Translations under genes and position numbers: made by a program
The notes under the pieces: generated by a model
The model's database searches: none
Told to the model about the DNA's origin: nothing
The model's input: only the letters and a program-made list of their open reading frames with translations
NCBI GenBank assembly: GCA_947652115.1
Contig: OX393562.1
Coordinates: 28,749,289 to 28,813,288, forward strand
From: Blastomussa wellsi
Lineage: Eukaryota; Cnidaria; Anthozoa; Scleractinia; Plerogyridae
DNA length: 64,000 nucleotides
Direction: 5' to 3'
Part shown: positions 26,846 through 38,473 of the stretch, in pieces
Numbering within the stretch: position 1 is the stretch's first letter
Layout: each line of letters opens with the position of its first letter

Positions 26846-26930
26846 ATTCACGAGTTGCTAGGCATAAAAAAAAACGAACGAGTGAGCGCAGCGAAAGAGT
26901 GAGTTTTTTGATGCATAGCAACGAGTGAAT
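26846..26930. repeat. Small inverted-repeat element
   Basis: ATTCACGAGTTGCTAGGCAT is matched by the inverted ATGCATAGCAACGAGTGAAT 85 bases further on. The centre contains GAACGAGTGAGCGCAGCGAA. Preceded by a long C run. Probably a tiny MITE. Confidence 0.55.
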
Positions 26931-27536
26931 ATATATAAAAATCGTTCAAGCACTTCCCATGGTGTAATGTTTTTATTTCATACGTTCTGAGATTTTTTCT
27001 TACTAAAAGCTGCGCGCTTGTTGCCCTCCACTGTGAAGTACTATCGTTCGTGTCTCTGATTGGACGAATGATGTATTTCCACAGTCGTTCGTTTAGTATG
27101 TATGAAACAAAAAATAATTTTAAAATGAAGTTTGAACACAGAACCTAAAGTAATGAAAGGGACGACGACAGTTCAGTTCCGTTTTCACGGGGATGACTTC
27201 ATATTTCAACTATCTTTTCATTCAAAATTTACTCTGAAACATTATTTGCACGGGAGAAAAGCTATCAAGCTGTCGCAATAGAATTTTGGCAAAAACGTTA
27301 TATGCCGAGTCCTTTGTCATGTTTGTACGCGCTTTAACTAATTTGAAAACTTCCGTGCTTTCTGTGACTTCTGTCAGCAAAAAACGAAGAAATGCGTGCA
27401 AATAAATTCAGAATAAATTTCTGACCATAACTTCTGGAACTAACCTTCACTCAAAGCTGCCCAAAGTCAAAGGGGTCGTCAATCAACAACATTCATCGAA
27501 TGGCCCTCTGGCTCGGAATGCACTGGCAACGAGTTT
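26931..27536. other. Non-coding, no gene seen
   Basis: No supportable coding region, RNA gene or repeat. Confidence 0.4.
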
Positions 27537-27825
27537 GGTTAGCTAAATTAGACTACAAAATCACCCTGGTTAGCCTATTATTACACTGCGGTTAGCCTAC
27601 AAAGCAATCCGGTTAGCCTACTGAGCACTGCGGTTAGCCTATTAAGCAATCCGGTTAGCATACTGAGCACTGCAGTTAGCCTACTAAACAATTCAGTTAG
27701 CCTACAAAGCCGACTGAGCTAGGTTAGCCTACTGAGCACTGCGGTTAGCCTACTAAGCAATCCAGTTAGCCTACTAAGCACTGTGGTTAGCCTACTAAGC
27801 ACTGCGGTAATACGGTTAGCTCTCA
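27537..27825 (+). repeat. 21-bp minisatellite with alternating unit types
   Basis: About 13 head-to-tail copies of GGTTAGCCTACTAAGCANNNC, with most units ending in either CAATCC or CACTGC. In the middle the two types tend to alternate, giving a 42-base higher-order period. There are no unique spacers, so it is not a CRISPR-like array. Confidence 0.85.
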
Positions 27826-27879
27826 AGAATGGTAAGGGTAACACAATAAATTCTTAAAATTTTCAGTATTCGGCAGCCG

Positions 27880-27952
27880 GTCTCGGTACTGTAGTGGTTA
27901 GTGGGAAGTAGCTCGTGATCTGAAAGACCCGGGATCGATTCCACCTCTATGC
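27880..27952 (+). repeat. tRNA-like sequence (probable SINE head or tRNA pseudogene)
   Basis: A box A-like TGTAGTGGTTAGTGGG and a box B-like GGGATCGATTCCA are spaced as in tRNA promoters, in the stretch from CCGGTCTCGG to CCACCTCT. Arms do not fold into a clean cloverleaf by eye, so a functional tRNA is not claimed. Confidence 0.4.
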
Positions 27953-29135
27953 TTTTATGGTAGACTTTGTTTTTTCTCTTTATTAGACAAAAAATCAATG
28001 TCTAAAAAAATCGAAGTGTTGGGGGCCATTCAAGAGATGTTATCGAGTGCCGACCAAATTAAAGGGACACTATCTCGATTTTGCGCACGCGCGAGCGCCG
28101 ACTGCCTTTTGAACTAAAACAATAGAACTGTCACTTTGAATTCGTTTTCCCTGCGTGATCCGCTCTTTATTATGGGAAGAGTATAAAAGAAGAGACCGAT
28201 ACAACGCAGATAGAAATAACAAAAGGAAATGCAGTCTAAACAAGACTAGATCGCCGAAGAAGCTAGTCAAACATATTTCGATTTCATTGCACGCTATTTC
28301 CTTTCCAAAAGCTATGTTTATTCAGCTGACCTTGTCGGTTGTGCTTTTTCTGTAAGAGCTCACCAAGTCAGGGAAGAAACGTGTCGGCTGTCCATGTAAA
28401 ACTGCAGATAAAAACAGTACTGACCAGTATAGCTGCGGAACACAGCAAAAGCCATGCGAGAACAAGGCCACAGTAAGATCACGGTTCAAAACAAGCCTAA
28501 ATCTGTAAATTGTTCGCCGGAAATATGGTGAATCGCGGGTATTGTTCATATCACGCACAGGTCGTCAAAAGCTGTTACAGTTTTTTGTCGTATTCCACTG
28601 AACTACCCTTATAGAGAAATAAGTGAAGACCGTAGAAGACACTTGGAAAACCAAAGAGTAAAGGTTAATTTCACCCGTGTTGAAGAACACGGTCAGCTTT
28701 CGGCCTCTTTCAAGTCTCGGGGATCGATTTCCTTGCGTAAATCTACTATGTTTTTGGGCTCCATTTATTTTTAGTCTTTCTCCGAATTTCGGAACTTTTC
28801 CGAAAGCCGCCAGGAGAAAGCAGCGCGATAGCGTCTTCGTCCACCGCCATAACGCTTCCCTCCTCTCGAACCTCAGTCACACGGCATTGAAAACAACGCC
28901 AAAAATTCTCGATTTCAGAAAAAATTGGCACTAAACTGACGAGAACAGAATATCACTAATCCACAATTCTGAGTAGTTTTAGGGTGATATCGAAGTCGAC
29001 TGAGGACGATGCAAACGGATTTTTGAATACGCTACATCACTTCTCGGACTTATCGCATCAGTCCTGTCTAAAAATGAAACATTGGCGCATGCGCAGAATT
29101 TGTAAACTTGCAAACTCTACGTGCAGCACATTCAT
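27953..29135. other. Non-coding, no gene seen
   Basis: Short frames on both strands, no domain. A TTAAAGGGACAC motif near 28059 resembles the ends of the element at 50694-50980 and may be a solo terminus. Confidence 0.4.
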
Positions 29136-29305
29136 ACACCTTATTCCAAAATGGCTACCATCTTAATATTCTTTTGTTGGTATTCAAATTAGCCCTTCTT
29201 GCCTCGTTTTTAAGCTCAAAAATCAAAAGAATATTTTATCTTGAACGAGGCAACAAGGGCCAATTTGTGTGTGCATAAATCAGCGACCATTTTGAAATAA
29301 GGTGT
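29136..29305. mobile_element. MITE, first of two back-to-back foldback elements
   Basis: ACACCTTATTCCAAAATGG at the left is matched in inverse by CCATTTTGAAATAAGGTGT at the right, and the inner pair TTAGCCCTTCTTGCCTCG / CGAGGCAACAAGGGCCAA extends the stem. No coding capacity. Confidence 0.7.
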
Positions 29306-29309
29306 ATTT

Positions 29310-29499
29310 AAGCAACAGACCACACTTTCTATGGATTTATAGGGGTAATAACCCACGCAGGATGTTTAGGAGAACACGAGAAAAGTTTGTAAATCACGAG
29401 CCACAGGCGAGTGATCTACAAACTTTTCGAGTGTTCTACCAAACATCCCAAGTGGGTTATTATCCCTATAAACCCATAGAAAGTGTGGTCTATTGCTTT
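29310..29499. mobile_element. MITE, second of two back-to-back foldback elements
   Basis: AAGCAACAGACCACACTTTC pairs with the inverted GAAAGTGTGGTCTATTGCTT; the stem continues through TAGGGGTAATAACCCAC and AAAAGTTTGTA to a short loop around GAGCCACAGGCGAGTGATC, so nearly the whole 190 bases is one hairpin. Confidence 0.8.
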
Positions 29500-29957
29500 T
29501 ATATAATAATTCAGAAGACGCTCGATTTTTCCATCGGTTTACCGGCACAATGAACCATAGCTGATTGACCAATCAGAGCGAGCGCATTGATCTTGTTATT
29601 ATATAAAATGAATGACTCGATCCGGTCACAATTTGCTGGATTCCCTCGGCGAAGTTCTTTTACATCATTGAATTCATTTTCTTCTGTTATCTGTTTAGCT
29701 TTTCCTTTCCTTCCTTGTGGATTTTAGGGATTTAAAACTTTAAAAACGTTTTCGTCGCGTTGATCTGTGGATTTTGATGCTGAGCTGAACACGTGCTTCA
29801 TTCTTTCAGCCGTGGTGATTGGTTCCTCGCGATACTCGATGACTGTGTTGAGAATAAGCAACTTGATCACGAAATCAAAATTTGATTATTATTTATTTGA
29901 CAAAGGCGAAAAGCTTTTTAAAAAATTTACAAGCTTGGCTTAATTACGTCGGTAAAT

Positions 29958-29985
29958 CCCCTAGAAAGTGTGGTCTATTGCTTAA
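29958..29985. repeat. Solo end of the 29310-29499 MITE family
   Basis: CTAGAAAGTGTGGTCTATTGCTT repeats the right terminus of the element at 29310-29499, in the same orientation, about 480 bases further on. This suggests a larger or nested element of which the sequence between could be part. Confidence 0.55.
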
Positions 29986-32900
29986 ATGAATGATTACTTA
30001 GTAAGCAAATCAAGTAAAGAACTCAGAAAATACCTAAGAACAAGAAATGCCTGTGAATTTGCCCATGAACAGAATAAACTAAAGGCGCTGATTAACAATA
30101 ATTGTGCAACAGCGAGTGCAATTATAGCTACAACATGACAGACGTTTACTTTAGGAAACGATTTGAAAAGAACACCTGGCAGTGCTTTTGTTCGTAAATA
30201 CACTAATGCATCGTTCTATTCATGATTAATGCAACGTTCTATTCAGATTTTGCATTTATTCCACAAGGCCAGTAAACGTTTAACATTTTATCTAGATTTT
30301 TAATGTATAATTATAGTTCTTTCAATGCCATAAGAAGGGTCACTAAGCAAATAAATTTCGCAGTACTGTAAAATGAGTTTCGAAATCATAGCAATTCTGG
30401 AAACACACATCCTGGAGACAATGGAACAAGCGGAGGAGGAGGAAGAAGAACACACGAGAGTTGAGAGTCACGAACCCGCAAGCTCCACAGTCCCCGCCAA
30501 TCATTAAATTTGTGCATGGGATCGGAGGGCGTAAATAGACTGACGGGCGGGGGAGTAATTTTCCTCCAGTCAGTAAAAAAATTGGGAAAGAAAAAAGTGC
30601 TTTTCCTCAGGCAAGAAGCTATGGTTTTGGCAAGCTGTACTTCCACTAACATATATTGCGCTAATCATGGTTTGGAGAATAGTCAGTTGAAGGTCTAGCT
30701 TTGTTCATGCAAACGCCAAACTTTCCCTTCCCTAAATATCACACTGAAAAAATACGAATACAAGTTATTTCTTTGTTAGGATTATCAAAATGGCGTACAG
30801 AAATCACATTAACTTGTGGAGTGTTTACAAACCCCGGCTTTCTTTTCTCGAGATTCAGAGATCTAAAAGGCGACCTTCGCGAAATTATTTTTCAAAGGCT
30901 TGCACTCAAACGTTGCGCTTTCTGTTTAAGATGCTGCAATATGGCAAGTTTGTGAAGGATCTACGTCATCGTTCGTGCACTTTGAAAAATTTAGCCTAAA
31001 GTTTTCAAAATCATTATTTCCAATCCGTTTCAATCTTCTCCATCCTCAGCCGTCCTAGTTCCTTTTTAGTTTAGTATCACTCCTTTGGTGTTTTTCTTCC
31101 TTAGCAAACTATTATTTTTAGGTTTCCTAAATTTTAAGGGTAATTTCGGTTGTTGAAGAAATAACTCAAAATATCATGACGCAGCATTTTTAACGGTTCA
31201 AAAACGTAACCATCAGCGGCGGTCTTTGAAGAAAAAAAGAAGATTCGCCTTCGCGAGCGAAACCTGAAATTCTTTCAGCGAAAACGATTTCGAAATTTAT
31301 AGCATCGAAATCTTCAAACAACGTAAAGAAACCCAAAGACAAAATGTTAAAACAGAATTTAAATGACTAACTACATTACTACAAAGTTCAGTCGACTCAT
31401 AGTGCCTTGGCAGAAAACGGCAAAAATTAACAGTTGCATTCATCGAGTTTCACGCCAAACTTTGGCGTTTTCCCTTTCACGGTTGAATTCAACCCAGAAT
31501 AATATTCCTCTTAACATTAAGTTGGTGATTTTCTCTTTAAAAGAGTCCCGTTTGGATGTAATTTGTCGCTTTTTTTCGAGAACTAAACAGCTTGAAGAGG
31601 GCGATGTCGCTATCCGACTACTATGTCATTTCCGACATTTACGTGTAATATCCATTTTTTTAACACTAGCATTAGCCAGTGAGCGTGCGAGAATTTCTAC
31701 AGTTATGTTATGGTAAAAGATTGTTTTCTTCAAACATGTCTGGGTTACTGTGTGGGCACTCTTGCTGCACTGCACTTGTTAAAATGATTTGCGCTTGGCT
31801 CTCTCTCCAGTCTCTCTCTGTCAAAAAACCAAATATCTCCATTTGCAACGTCTAAAGCGAGACAAGGGGTCCTACTTGGAACAGACATAGTTCCCATATT
31901 GTCTAAATTCCCATCATTGGATTAGCTGCGGTAGATGATTCTTGGTTTAGGCAAAAACTGGGAATTTCAGTTTTCATTAAGACATTACTAGCTGCAAAAC
32001 TATGTTTCTTGTGTGATGCAAATTTGTGGTGCCAAGTTTCAAGAACAGTGCATCAATGGTTTTAGAGCTATTGTTTATTCAGTATTTCATCATTTTTTAG
32101 TTCAAACCAAATGACATTATCACTGATCTAATTTGCATAATAGTAAAATGTTAATATCTCTAAAACGAAAAAAGATATTTCAAAAAGTAAAACGCCATTC
32201 TTCTGAATTTTGAAAGGCCTTTCATGTCATATACACTTTAAACATTTCTAGTCCTATATTTAATTATTGATTGGTATATTAACCTCTAGCTGTGACCCAC
32301 CCAGCATAACCCAGGACTCACTGAGCAAGAATCGAAGGCTAAATATGTGTATTAATTGGATGTACTGAAGTTTGTAAGTTAGTTGTGGAACTTCAGATCC
32401 ACCTATCCATGCCAGCTGTTCCTCACTTTATCTGTTCCCTAGCTCAACTGTTGCTGGCTGGCAAAATGGTTCAGTATATGTTTTCTCATGGGAATTATCA
32501 CTAAAAAATACTACTTCTCGACGAAGGCTTGAATCTCGTTGAGAAGAGTGGATTTCAACGACTTTCCTTTTCACTTCCGCGCGTTTTTTGTTTGTTCTAA
32601 TTGCTGGCTGCCGGGGAAAAATTATGGATCATGTGCGGGCAAAAAGGAACAGGTAAATTTTTCTCAGCACCACTCAAGAACACCTGAAAATGTTTTAATA
32701 TCAAATACTGCTTTCCTTCATTTCCATAAAAGAATGCATTTTGCCACAGTTTGGTCGTTGGGTGCCCCTGCTCACGACGTTAGAACAGATATTGATAAGA
32801 CCTGCAAAGTGGTAAGGACAACAACGCAACACCTGCTAACACGGTAACTGACATTTCTCATGGAAATTTATCATGCGGTACATCACACTTGTCGGTTTCA

Positions 32901-34406
32901 GCTTATCGTGTTAACCAGCGGTTACACGCGATAAAGATTGCAGAGGTAAAAAAAAAATGTTGATTTCAAACGTACGTAGCATCGTGACGGGCATCAAAAC
33001 ACCATTTCTACTTATCACGTTACATGTCATGGGCGCTTCGTTTGATCTTTTCGACGTGTCCGTGGAAATTTTCCTCGGGAAATGTCGGTCACAATCGCTA
33101 ACAGCAGTTTCCCGTGGTAAAAGGCTCATTTACCGTGGTAGAAATGCCGCATGTAACCGCACCTGTTGTGGGCTAGAAGTCCCCACATTGTTTTCTACAT
33201 CATGATCAGTAGAGCACACTGTAAGCACGTGCACAGCTTGCTGTTATCTCTAGCTATTTAAAATGAGAGCAAACCCTGCTGCTGGAAGTCGGCCAGTGAT
33301 TGGCCGTGGTTGCAATTCACGATGCACGCATAGATTTCTATTTTCAGGTACACACACATTGCAAAACCAATAATAATATATCGACTGGCTCCGCGGGAGG
33401 CATCTTAGCTGTTTCTTAACCACACCAATAGTTTTAATGAAACGAGACAACGCCCTTTCTTAAACACGCTTCAGCTAAAGAAACAGGAACAAATTCAAGA
33501 AACCCATTTTATGAGTAAGAATCCAAAGGATAAACTAACTTCTGATAGAGAACTATTCCCGGGGGTGTGGGGCTTATATTCCAGTGATGGATCCTTGGAG
33601 GTTGAAATTTTTCTTGATGAGACGTTTCGGCTTCTGACTCTAAAATTGATGTATTAAAATTGATGAAGACTTAATAATTAACCGGAACCTCTTAGTACCA
33701 AGAAAAAAAAAACACGAGTCAGCGACAAACATTATAACCGTTTTTCAGAGATGCCATCTCATGACTACAGCTATTTCATATTTAAAAGTATTTTTTATGT
33801 TAAGTTACAGTTGCATGGGTATGCGGATCCGCAAATAAACAGGAACTAAAAATCAAGAAATTGGCATTGAATTCTTCGTTTTTCTGGCAAGTGGCTCTTA
33901 CTAGCTAACCAATGTTATACATCACACAGTCAAAAAGGTCTAAACTGATATCTGTAAAGGCAAAAATGAACTAGATCAACACATGAACAATTAAAAACGA
34001 GTATCGAAACAGTTTCATATGGAAGCCCTCCAACCTTCCCCCCTCCCCCCGAGGGTTAATATACAATTTTGACCATTAGCGTTACTTATTTCTCCGCCTT
34101 ATTTACTTTTTGAGAATAAAGCCAAGCAATCATTTTTTGGGCATTTACCATAATTAATAATTCTTAATCATCAGCTTTGCGTTTGGAAAAGGGAAGTGAG
34201 GATCAAATTGGCGGGTTCCTGGAGTTCCACGTGTTCGCTGAAAGCGCCATTGGGTACTTAATTCTTCGTAAAACCAGAGTTAGCAATTTCATGCGGTTTT
34301 AGAACAGACGTTCGTACTAAATCTGCTCAGTTGAGGAAGGCGTTTCCGACGGTAAATCATCACCACTTTAATCAGCTCAGGTTTGCGATAACACCACGCT
34401 TATTAA
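29986..34406. other. Non-coding, no gene seen
   Basis: Long AT-rich stretch. Frames at 31363-31716 and 32539-32847 are the longest, but neither has a recognisable domain, signal peptide or splice partner. Low-complexity runs occur, but no repeat family was recognised by eye. Confidence 0.4.
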
Positions 34407-35642
34407 TTATAAACGGGTTTCGGCCCCCGGTGCGGAGCTTCTTCTCCAGCTTGAATACCTCCCTGTGGTTCGAATGCTTCCTCCATGGTTGTTAGAACTG
34501 TCAAGTAGCAGAGTCCCCATGTTTGAGGTGTTACCTTGAAGCCTGCAGGTTCTGAGGCAAAGACAGCAGAGGGCAATCGTTTCTTTTCCTTTCTGCGTCA
34601 AAAAGAAATAGATTAAAGGAAAAACGGAACAGTGACTAAACAGGAGCCAAATGCAGATGGTGAAGCCAATATTCATGCTGGTAGCGCTGATTATTGAAGA
34701 AAAGTCAAACATGAGGACGAACATGAAAACATAAACCGGCGACCAACAAATAATTATGGAGATTAGAGTCAGTAAGATAATCTTCACGGCTTTTCTTTGT
34801 CGTTTGTGCTTACTCAGAACTTTCCTGAACGAGTCCCTCTCATTCCTGTTCAGTTGAAGATGGAACCTTCTCTTTCTTTTTACAAGAGTGTACATTGTTA
34901 TCGAATGCAGCATTGTGATCAGAAGTAACGGGCCAAAAAACAGCGCCAGTTTGGCAATAATTGCTTTGTCGTATGTTTCTGAATCTGGCCAATCCTCCGT
35001 GCAAAAATGTTTATTTTCACCGACTTGTTTCATTGTTTTGAACTGGACGTAAAAACTTGACTCCGCAATCGCTATGATCCACGCGACAGGCGTAAAGTGG
35101 CAGACCAGCCTTTTTCGGAGACGAATATGAAACGGAAACCGCACAGCGAGAAACTTCTCGCACGTTATGGTCAGAAGGTTCATCAAGGACGCCAGGACTG
35201 CAGTATTCTGTACAAAGGTGACGAGAGAGCACATTATGTGGCCGAATGCCCAGAACTCGAAAACGTACAGATCCAAAGTAACAAACGGTATGCAGAATAC
35301 TGTGATAAGCAGATCGGATATGACAAGGTTGACAGTCGCCAAGTTCGAAGAATTCCGCCGCTTCGAAGAAAAAAGAATGGAAATCAGAATGGGAATATTT
35401 CCAAGCAACGATATCGCTGCGATGGAAAACAGCGAAAATGCTATGAAGGCAAGTCCTGCCCTCGTGAAAGTACACTCCAGCGAGTAACACACATTGGGCT
35501 CGGTGGATCCGTTTGCTGTCAAGTTTGCCATGATGGCTGTTGGCCTCAAGGTCAGTGGATTGCAAGCATGTGATCCTTGCGGACTAGTCTTGCAATATAG
35601 ATGTGCAACGATACGAGCTGAGGCTTTTGAAAGGAAGATCAC
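34407..35642 (-). CDS. Class A (rhodopsin-like) GPCR, intronless paralogue
   Basis: Single open frame of 411 residues. Met38 (35531) is the better start, since it leaves a short N terminus with NLT and NGS sites directly before helix 1. Helices lie at about 62-90, 101-124, 136-160, 183-200, 226-252, 284-310 and 322-348. GN (81-82), Asp110 in helix 2, Cys138 and Cys214 for the disulfide, AW in helix 4 and CWSP (299-302) in helix 6 are all present. DRY is replaced by EKF (162-164) and NPxxY by FPLIY. The C terminus has a Cys cluster (CCLCLRTC) suited to palmitoylation and a Ser/Arg-rich tail. It shares with the 20520-21653 receptor the blocks VFCIP / IFCIP, FxQNT and EKFLxVxFPF, so the two arose by duplication. 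Peptide-type ligand is inferred; ligand unknown. Confidence 0.95.
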   Translation of the reverse strand: MIFLSKASARIVAHLYCKTSPQGSHACNPLTLRPTAIMANLTANGSTEPNVCYSLECTFTRAGLAFIAFSLFSIAAISLLGNIPILISILFSSKRRNSSNLATVNLVISDLLITVFCIPFVTLDLYVFEFWAFGHIMCSLVTFVQNTAVLASLMNLLTITCEKFLAVRFPFHIRLRKRLVCHFTPVAWIIAIAESSFYVQFKTMKQVGENKHFCTEDWPDSETYDKAIIAKLALFFGPLLLITMLHSITMYTLVKRKRRFHLQLNRNERDSFRKVLSKHKRQRKAVKIILLTLISIIICWSPVYVFMFVLMFDFSSIISATSMNIGFTICIWLLFSHCSVFPLIYFFLTQKGKETIALCCLCLRTCRLQGNTSNMGTLLLDSSNNHGGSIRTTGRYSSWRRSSAPGAETRL

Positions 35643-37101
35643 GACCTCCTACGCAAACCGACGCCAAGAGGTGACTGCGGTGAATCAAAAGATCGACTAA
35701 CATACATCCTGCAAAATAATGCCCAGCAAAAAGAACATAATTATAATAGTTTGCAATGAAATGCCCAGGGCTTTTATTCTCTCCGATATTAATAATGCAT
35801 TTGAAAACTAATCATTTCTTATTGCGTCCTGAACTGATAAACTGCGTATCACTCCACTGGGGCATATTTTAGGCAAAAAGATAGATATTAATCGGCAATC
35901 TTTTTTGTTAGACTAATTATTCGTGTGCTAGAGATAACATGAATCTAATTATGCGAAAATCAGGATCGCGTGTCCAACCATTTTTTTCCGTGATTCGCCG
36001 TTCAATCGTCTAAATTGGAGATGTAACGTACGTTGGTCTGTGGCTAAAACAAGACAATAGTCTGAAAGAAAAACACAGCAGCCGATAAACATTGACAAAT
36101 TCTATTTTCGATTATCTAGCGTAGGCTTTCAGATGTAAAACAATACCAAAGGAAATTAAGAATGGAGTTTTAAAATGAAAGCATCACTTTGCTTAAAGAG
36201 ACGTCGAAAGTATCTTAAAAGTCACCGAAAGACCTACATATGAACGCCAGAAATATAGTTATTATTTGGATTAAAAATAAAACAGCTGAAAATCACGGCT
36301 TACGCTATGCTGTGCGTAATTTGTCACTAGCGAAAATCACACACTTCAGAAGCCAACATTAGCATACATCACAGTTTACAGACGTAATTAGACAACGTTT
36401 TTTCCTGATGTCTGTTGGCCTGGTGAAGTGGTTATACCAAATGAACACGGATCATGCTGTGTATTAAATATTTTATGGCGCACAAAACGCCCCCAAAGTT
36501 TTATCCTAGGGAAACGCATTGGGGTCCCCATGGTGAAAATTACGAAAATGCAGAGTGGCGTATATCGCGCTTCAATGGCGTTTATCTTAAGTAATTTTGG
36601 ATGAGTCTTTGGACGAACCTCTCAAGTTATCTTTATTATGTTGCAATCGATTTAGACAGTTTTGAGAATAATGCTAATTTCAGCAATTGTTAAAACTTTG
36701 TTTTGCATTTCAGCCATTTTTTATTTAATTTACCATTAACCTGCCATGCCTCAATACTTGTTTTGTTGAGCTGCAATCTTTTCTCGCATGCACGGGTTTT
36801 GTATAGAGCACTTAATGCATATCTTAAGGGAAATCAATTACAGCCATCGAAGGCGCCGCGACCTTTTGGGACGCTTTTAGTTAGCACCCTAATCGCAATA
36901 AATAATACGTAAAATATTGAATATTGTATGAGCTTTAATGCACTAGTACTTCACTGGAAGGGTTTTGAAATATACAGACACAGAAAATCCTAGTTTAAGT
37001 ATCACAAATACTGTTCGTTGGTGGTTTGCGTAACAGCAATTAAGACTTCAGGTAAGTAAATATAAAAATATACTTCTACATTTTGCTATATTCTTATTTA
37101 G
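35643..37101. other. Non-coding, promoter side of GPCR 2
   Basis: No gene supported. The promoter of the minus-strand receptor should lie just right of 35642. Confidence 0.4.
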
Positions 37102-37169
37102 AATTATGACGAAGTTGATGATACTATCTACAGTCACAACAGAAAAGTTCATGGATATCTACGTATTAG
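37102..37169 (+). pseudogene. Orphan exon-like segment, possibly SEA-type
   Basis: A 68-base open stretch lies between TTCTTATTTAG and a TTAG/GTACGC donor-like site and reads NYDEVDDTIYSHNRKVHGYL followed by RI. Its length class, phase (two bases left over) and L-R-x-R ending before the donor resemble exon 4 of the SEA/CRD gene (14443-14501). No neighbouring SEA exons were found, so it could be a relic, part of an unseen gene, or chance. Confidence 0.25.
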
Positions 37170-37804
37170 GTACGCCTTTCTAAGTGTTTTTGTGCTTTAC
37201 CTTGATTATCAATTGAGGATGTACGTTACTCCGGGGAGGGGTGGGGGATAACAAAAAAACCAAACCTCGAACGCTAAAACGAAGAGATTAATTAGTGGTC
37301 CTATTTCACAAGAGCTCGCCAAGAACGCGCTGTACTTTAAAGTACAATGCATAAATTTATGAATATATTAAAAGGAAAAAAAAAATATGCTTTATCAGTG
37401 TCTGTTCAACACCGACTCACTGGAGGCATTCATTTATTAAGAGAAAAAGATATTTTGTAATGAATAGTTAAGGAGAACTGAACACATACGATGGCGTAAG
37501 GGTATTATACCTGTTGACCTAAAATAACAGCCAAATGGATGTGTTGGCAAAATATTTCGCACTGGTGTAGAAAAGTATACATAGGCAACAGCAAAGATCT
37601 TTCCCTTATCAATTTCATTTAGCAAGGTTTATTGTGACCTCGATCAAAGATTTGATGCAGAAATAAGTATTTATAAATGAGGTTTTAGTCAAAGCTCTCT
37701 TCAAAGTGTGGGAGTCTCGGCAAGTTTCCCTTTCGCAAACGGTCGACGCCATTTTAGCGACAGTTGTATTATTTTTGGGCAATCATCGAATTTTTTTCAA
37801 TGAC
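37170..37804. other. Non-coding, no gene seen
   Basis: AT-rich DNA, nothing supportable. Confidence 0.4.
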
Positions 37805-37875
37805 CAGAATCGAGCCCCGAACCTCTGACATGCCAACATTCCTATCTTACCACTATACTACCAGGCTGATCCGCC
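37805..37875 (-). repeat. tRNA-like sequence (SINE head or tRNA pseudogene)
   Basis: On the minus strand CCTGGTAGTATAGTGGTAAG is a good box A and GGGGCTCGATTCTGG a box B with usual spacing. The acceptor ends do not pair well by eye, so it is called tRNA-derived rather than a tRNA gene. Confidence 0.45.
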
Positions 37876-38078
37876 AAATCCCCGCGAAATTTAATTATAA
37901 AAGATGACTGTCTTAATCCATTTCAGTTTAGCCATAGTTAGTTACTTACTAACTATGCCCTAGCCAACAAATAAAAGCTAACCGCAAGCAAACCAGTGTG
38001 AAAGTGATGAATTAAGACTAATTAAACAATTGGAGAATGTTTATTAGTCTATCACTCAAGAAATAGAAAACATGTACC

Positions 38079-38345
38079 GTGTTTCTATCGAGTTATAGAA
38101 ACACGAATGGAAGTTTGGGAGAACGAGAAATGCTGTGGGATTCCACAGCTTTTTTTTTTCGAAGTACATGTTTTCTATTTGTTTTAGAAAACACCGCGAC
38201 AAGAAATAGGAAAACAACTTGTTAACTTTGATTATCAAAATGTAAATTCTCTTTGCTCGCGCCATCATTACGTCAACAGCTCGTGCTAGTTCTGTGTCTC
38301 CATCGAGTTATAGAAACACGATTTTTAACCAATCAGCGCGCGTAT
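38079..38345. mobile_element. Foldback element with GTGTTTCTATCGAGTTATAGAAACAC motif
   Basis: GTGTTTCTAT-CGAGTT-ATAGAAACAC at 38085-38105 is itself a hairpin; a related half (TCCATCGAGTTATAGAAACACG) recurs near 38301. ACATGTTTTCTA / TAGAAAACATGT is another inverted pair at 38079 and 38167. The region reads as one or two overlapping MITEs. Confidence 0.55.
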
Positions 38346-38473
38346 TTTCTTAGGACTGTTTTCTAACAAATTATAACCAGTTTCCACCTAGTCCAGGCCT
38401 AAACTAGAGCAAATATAGCATCGTCCATTTCAGAAAGCTTGGTTACCAATTATGGCATGGACCGTTAAAGAGG

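Noticed and set aside
27537..27825. CRISPR-like array
   Set aside because: Units are contiguous with no unique spacers, and the genome is eukaryotic.
31363..31716. 117-codon frame; also 32539-32847 and 39789-40112
   Set aside because: Length alone is not convincing in 64 kb; no domain, codon or splice evidence.
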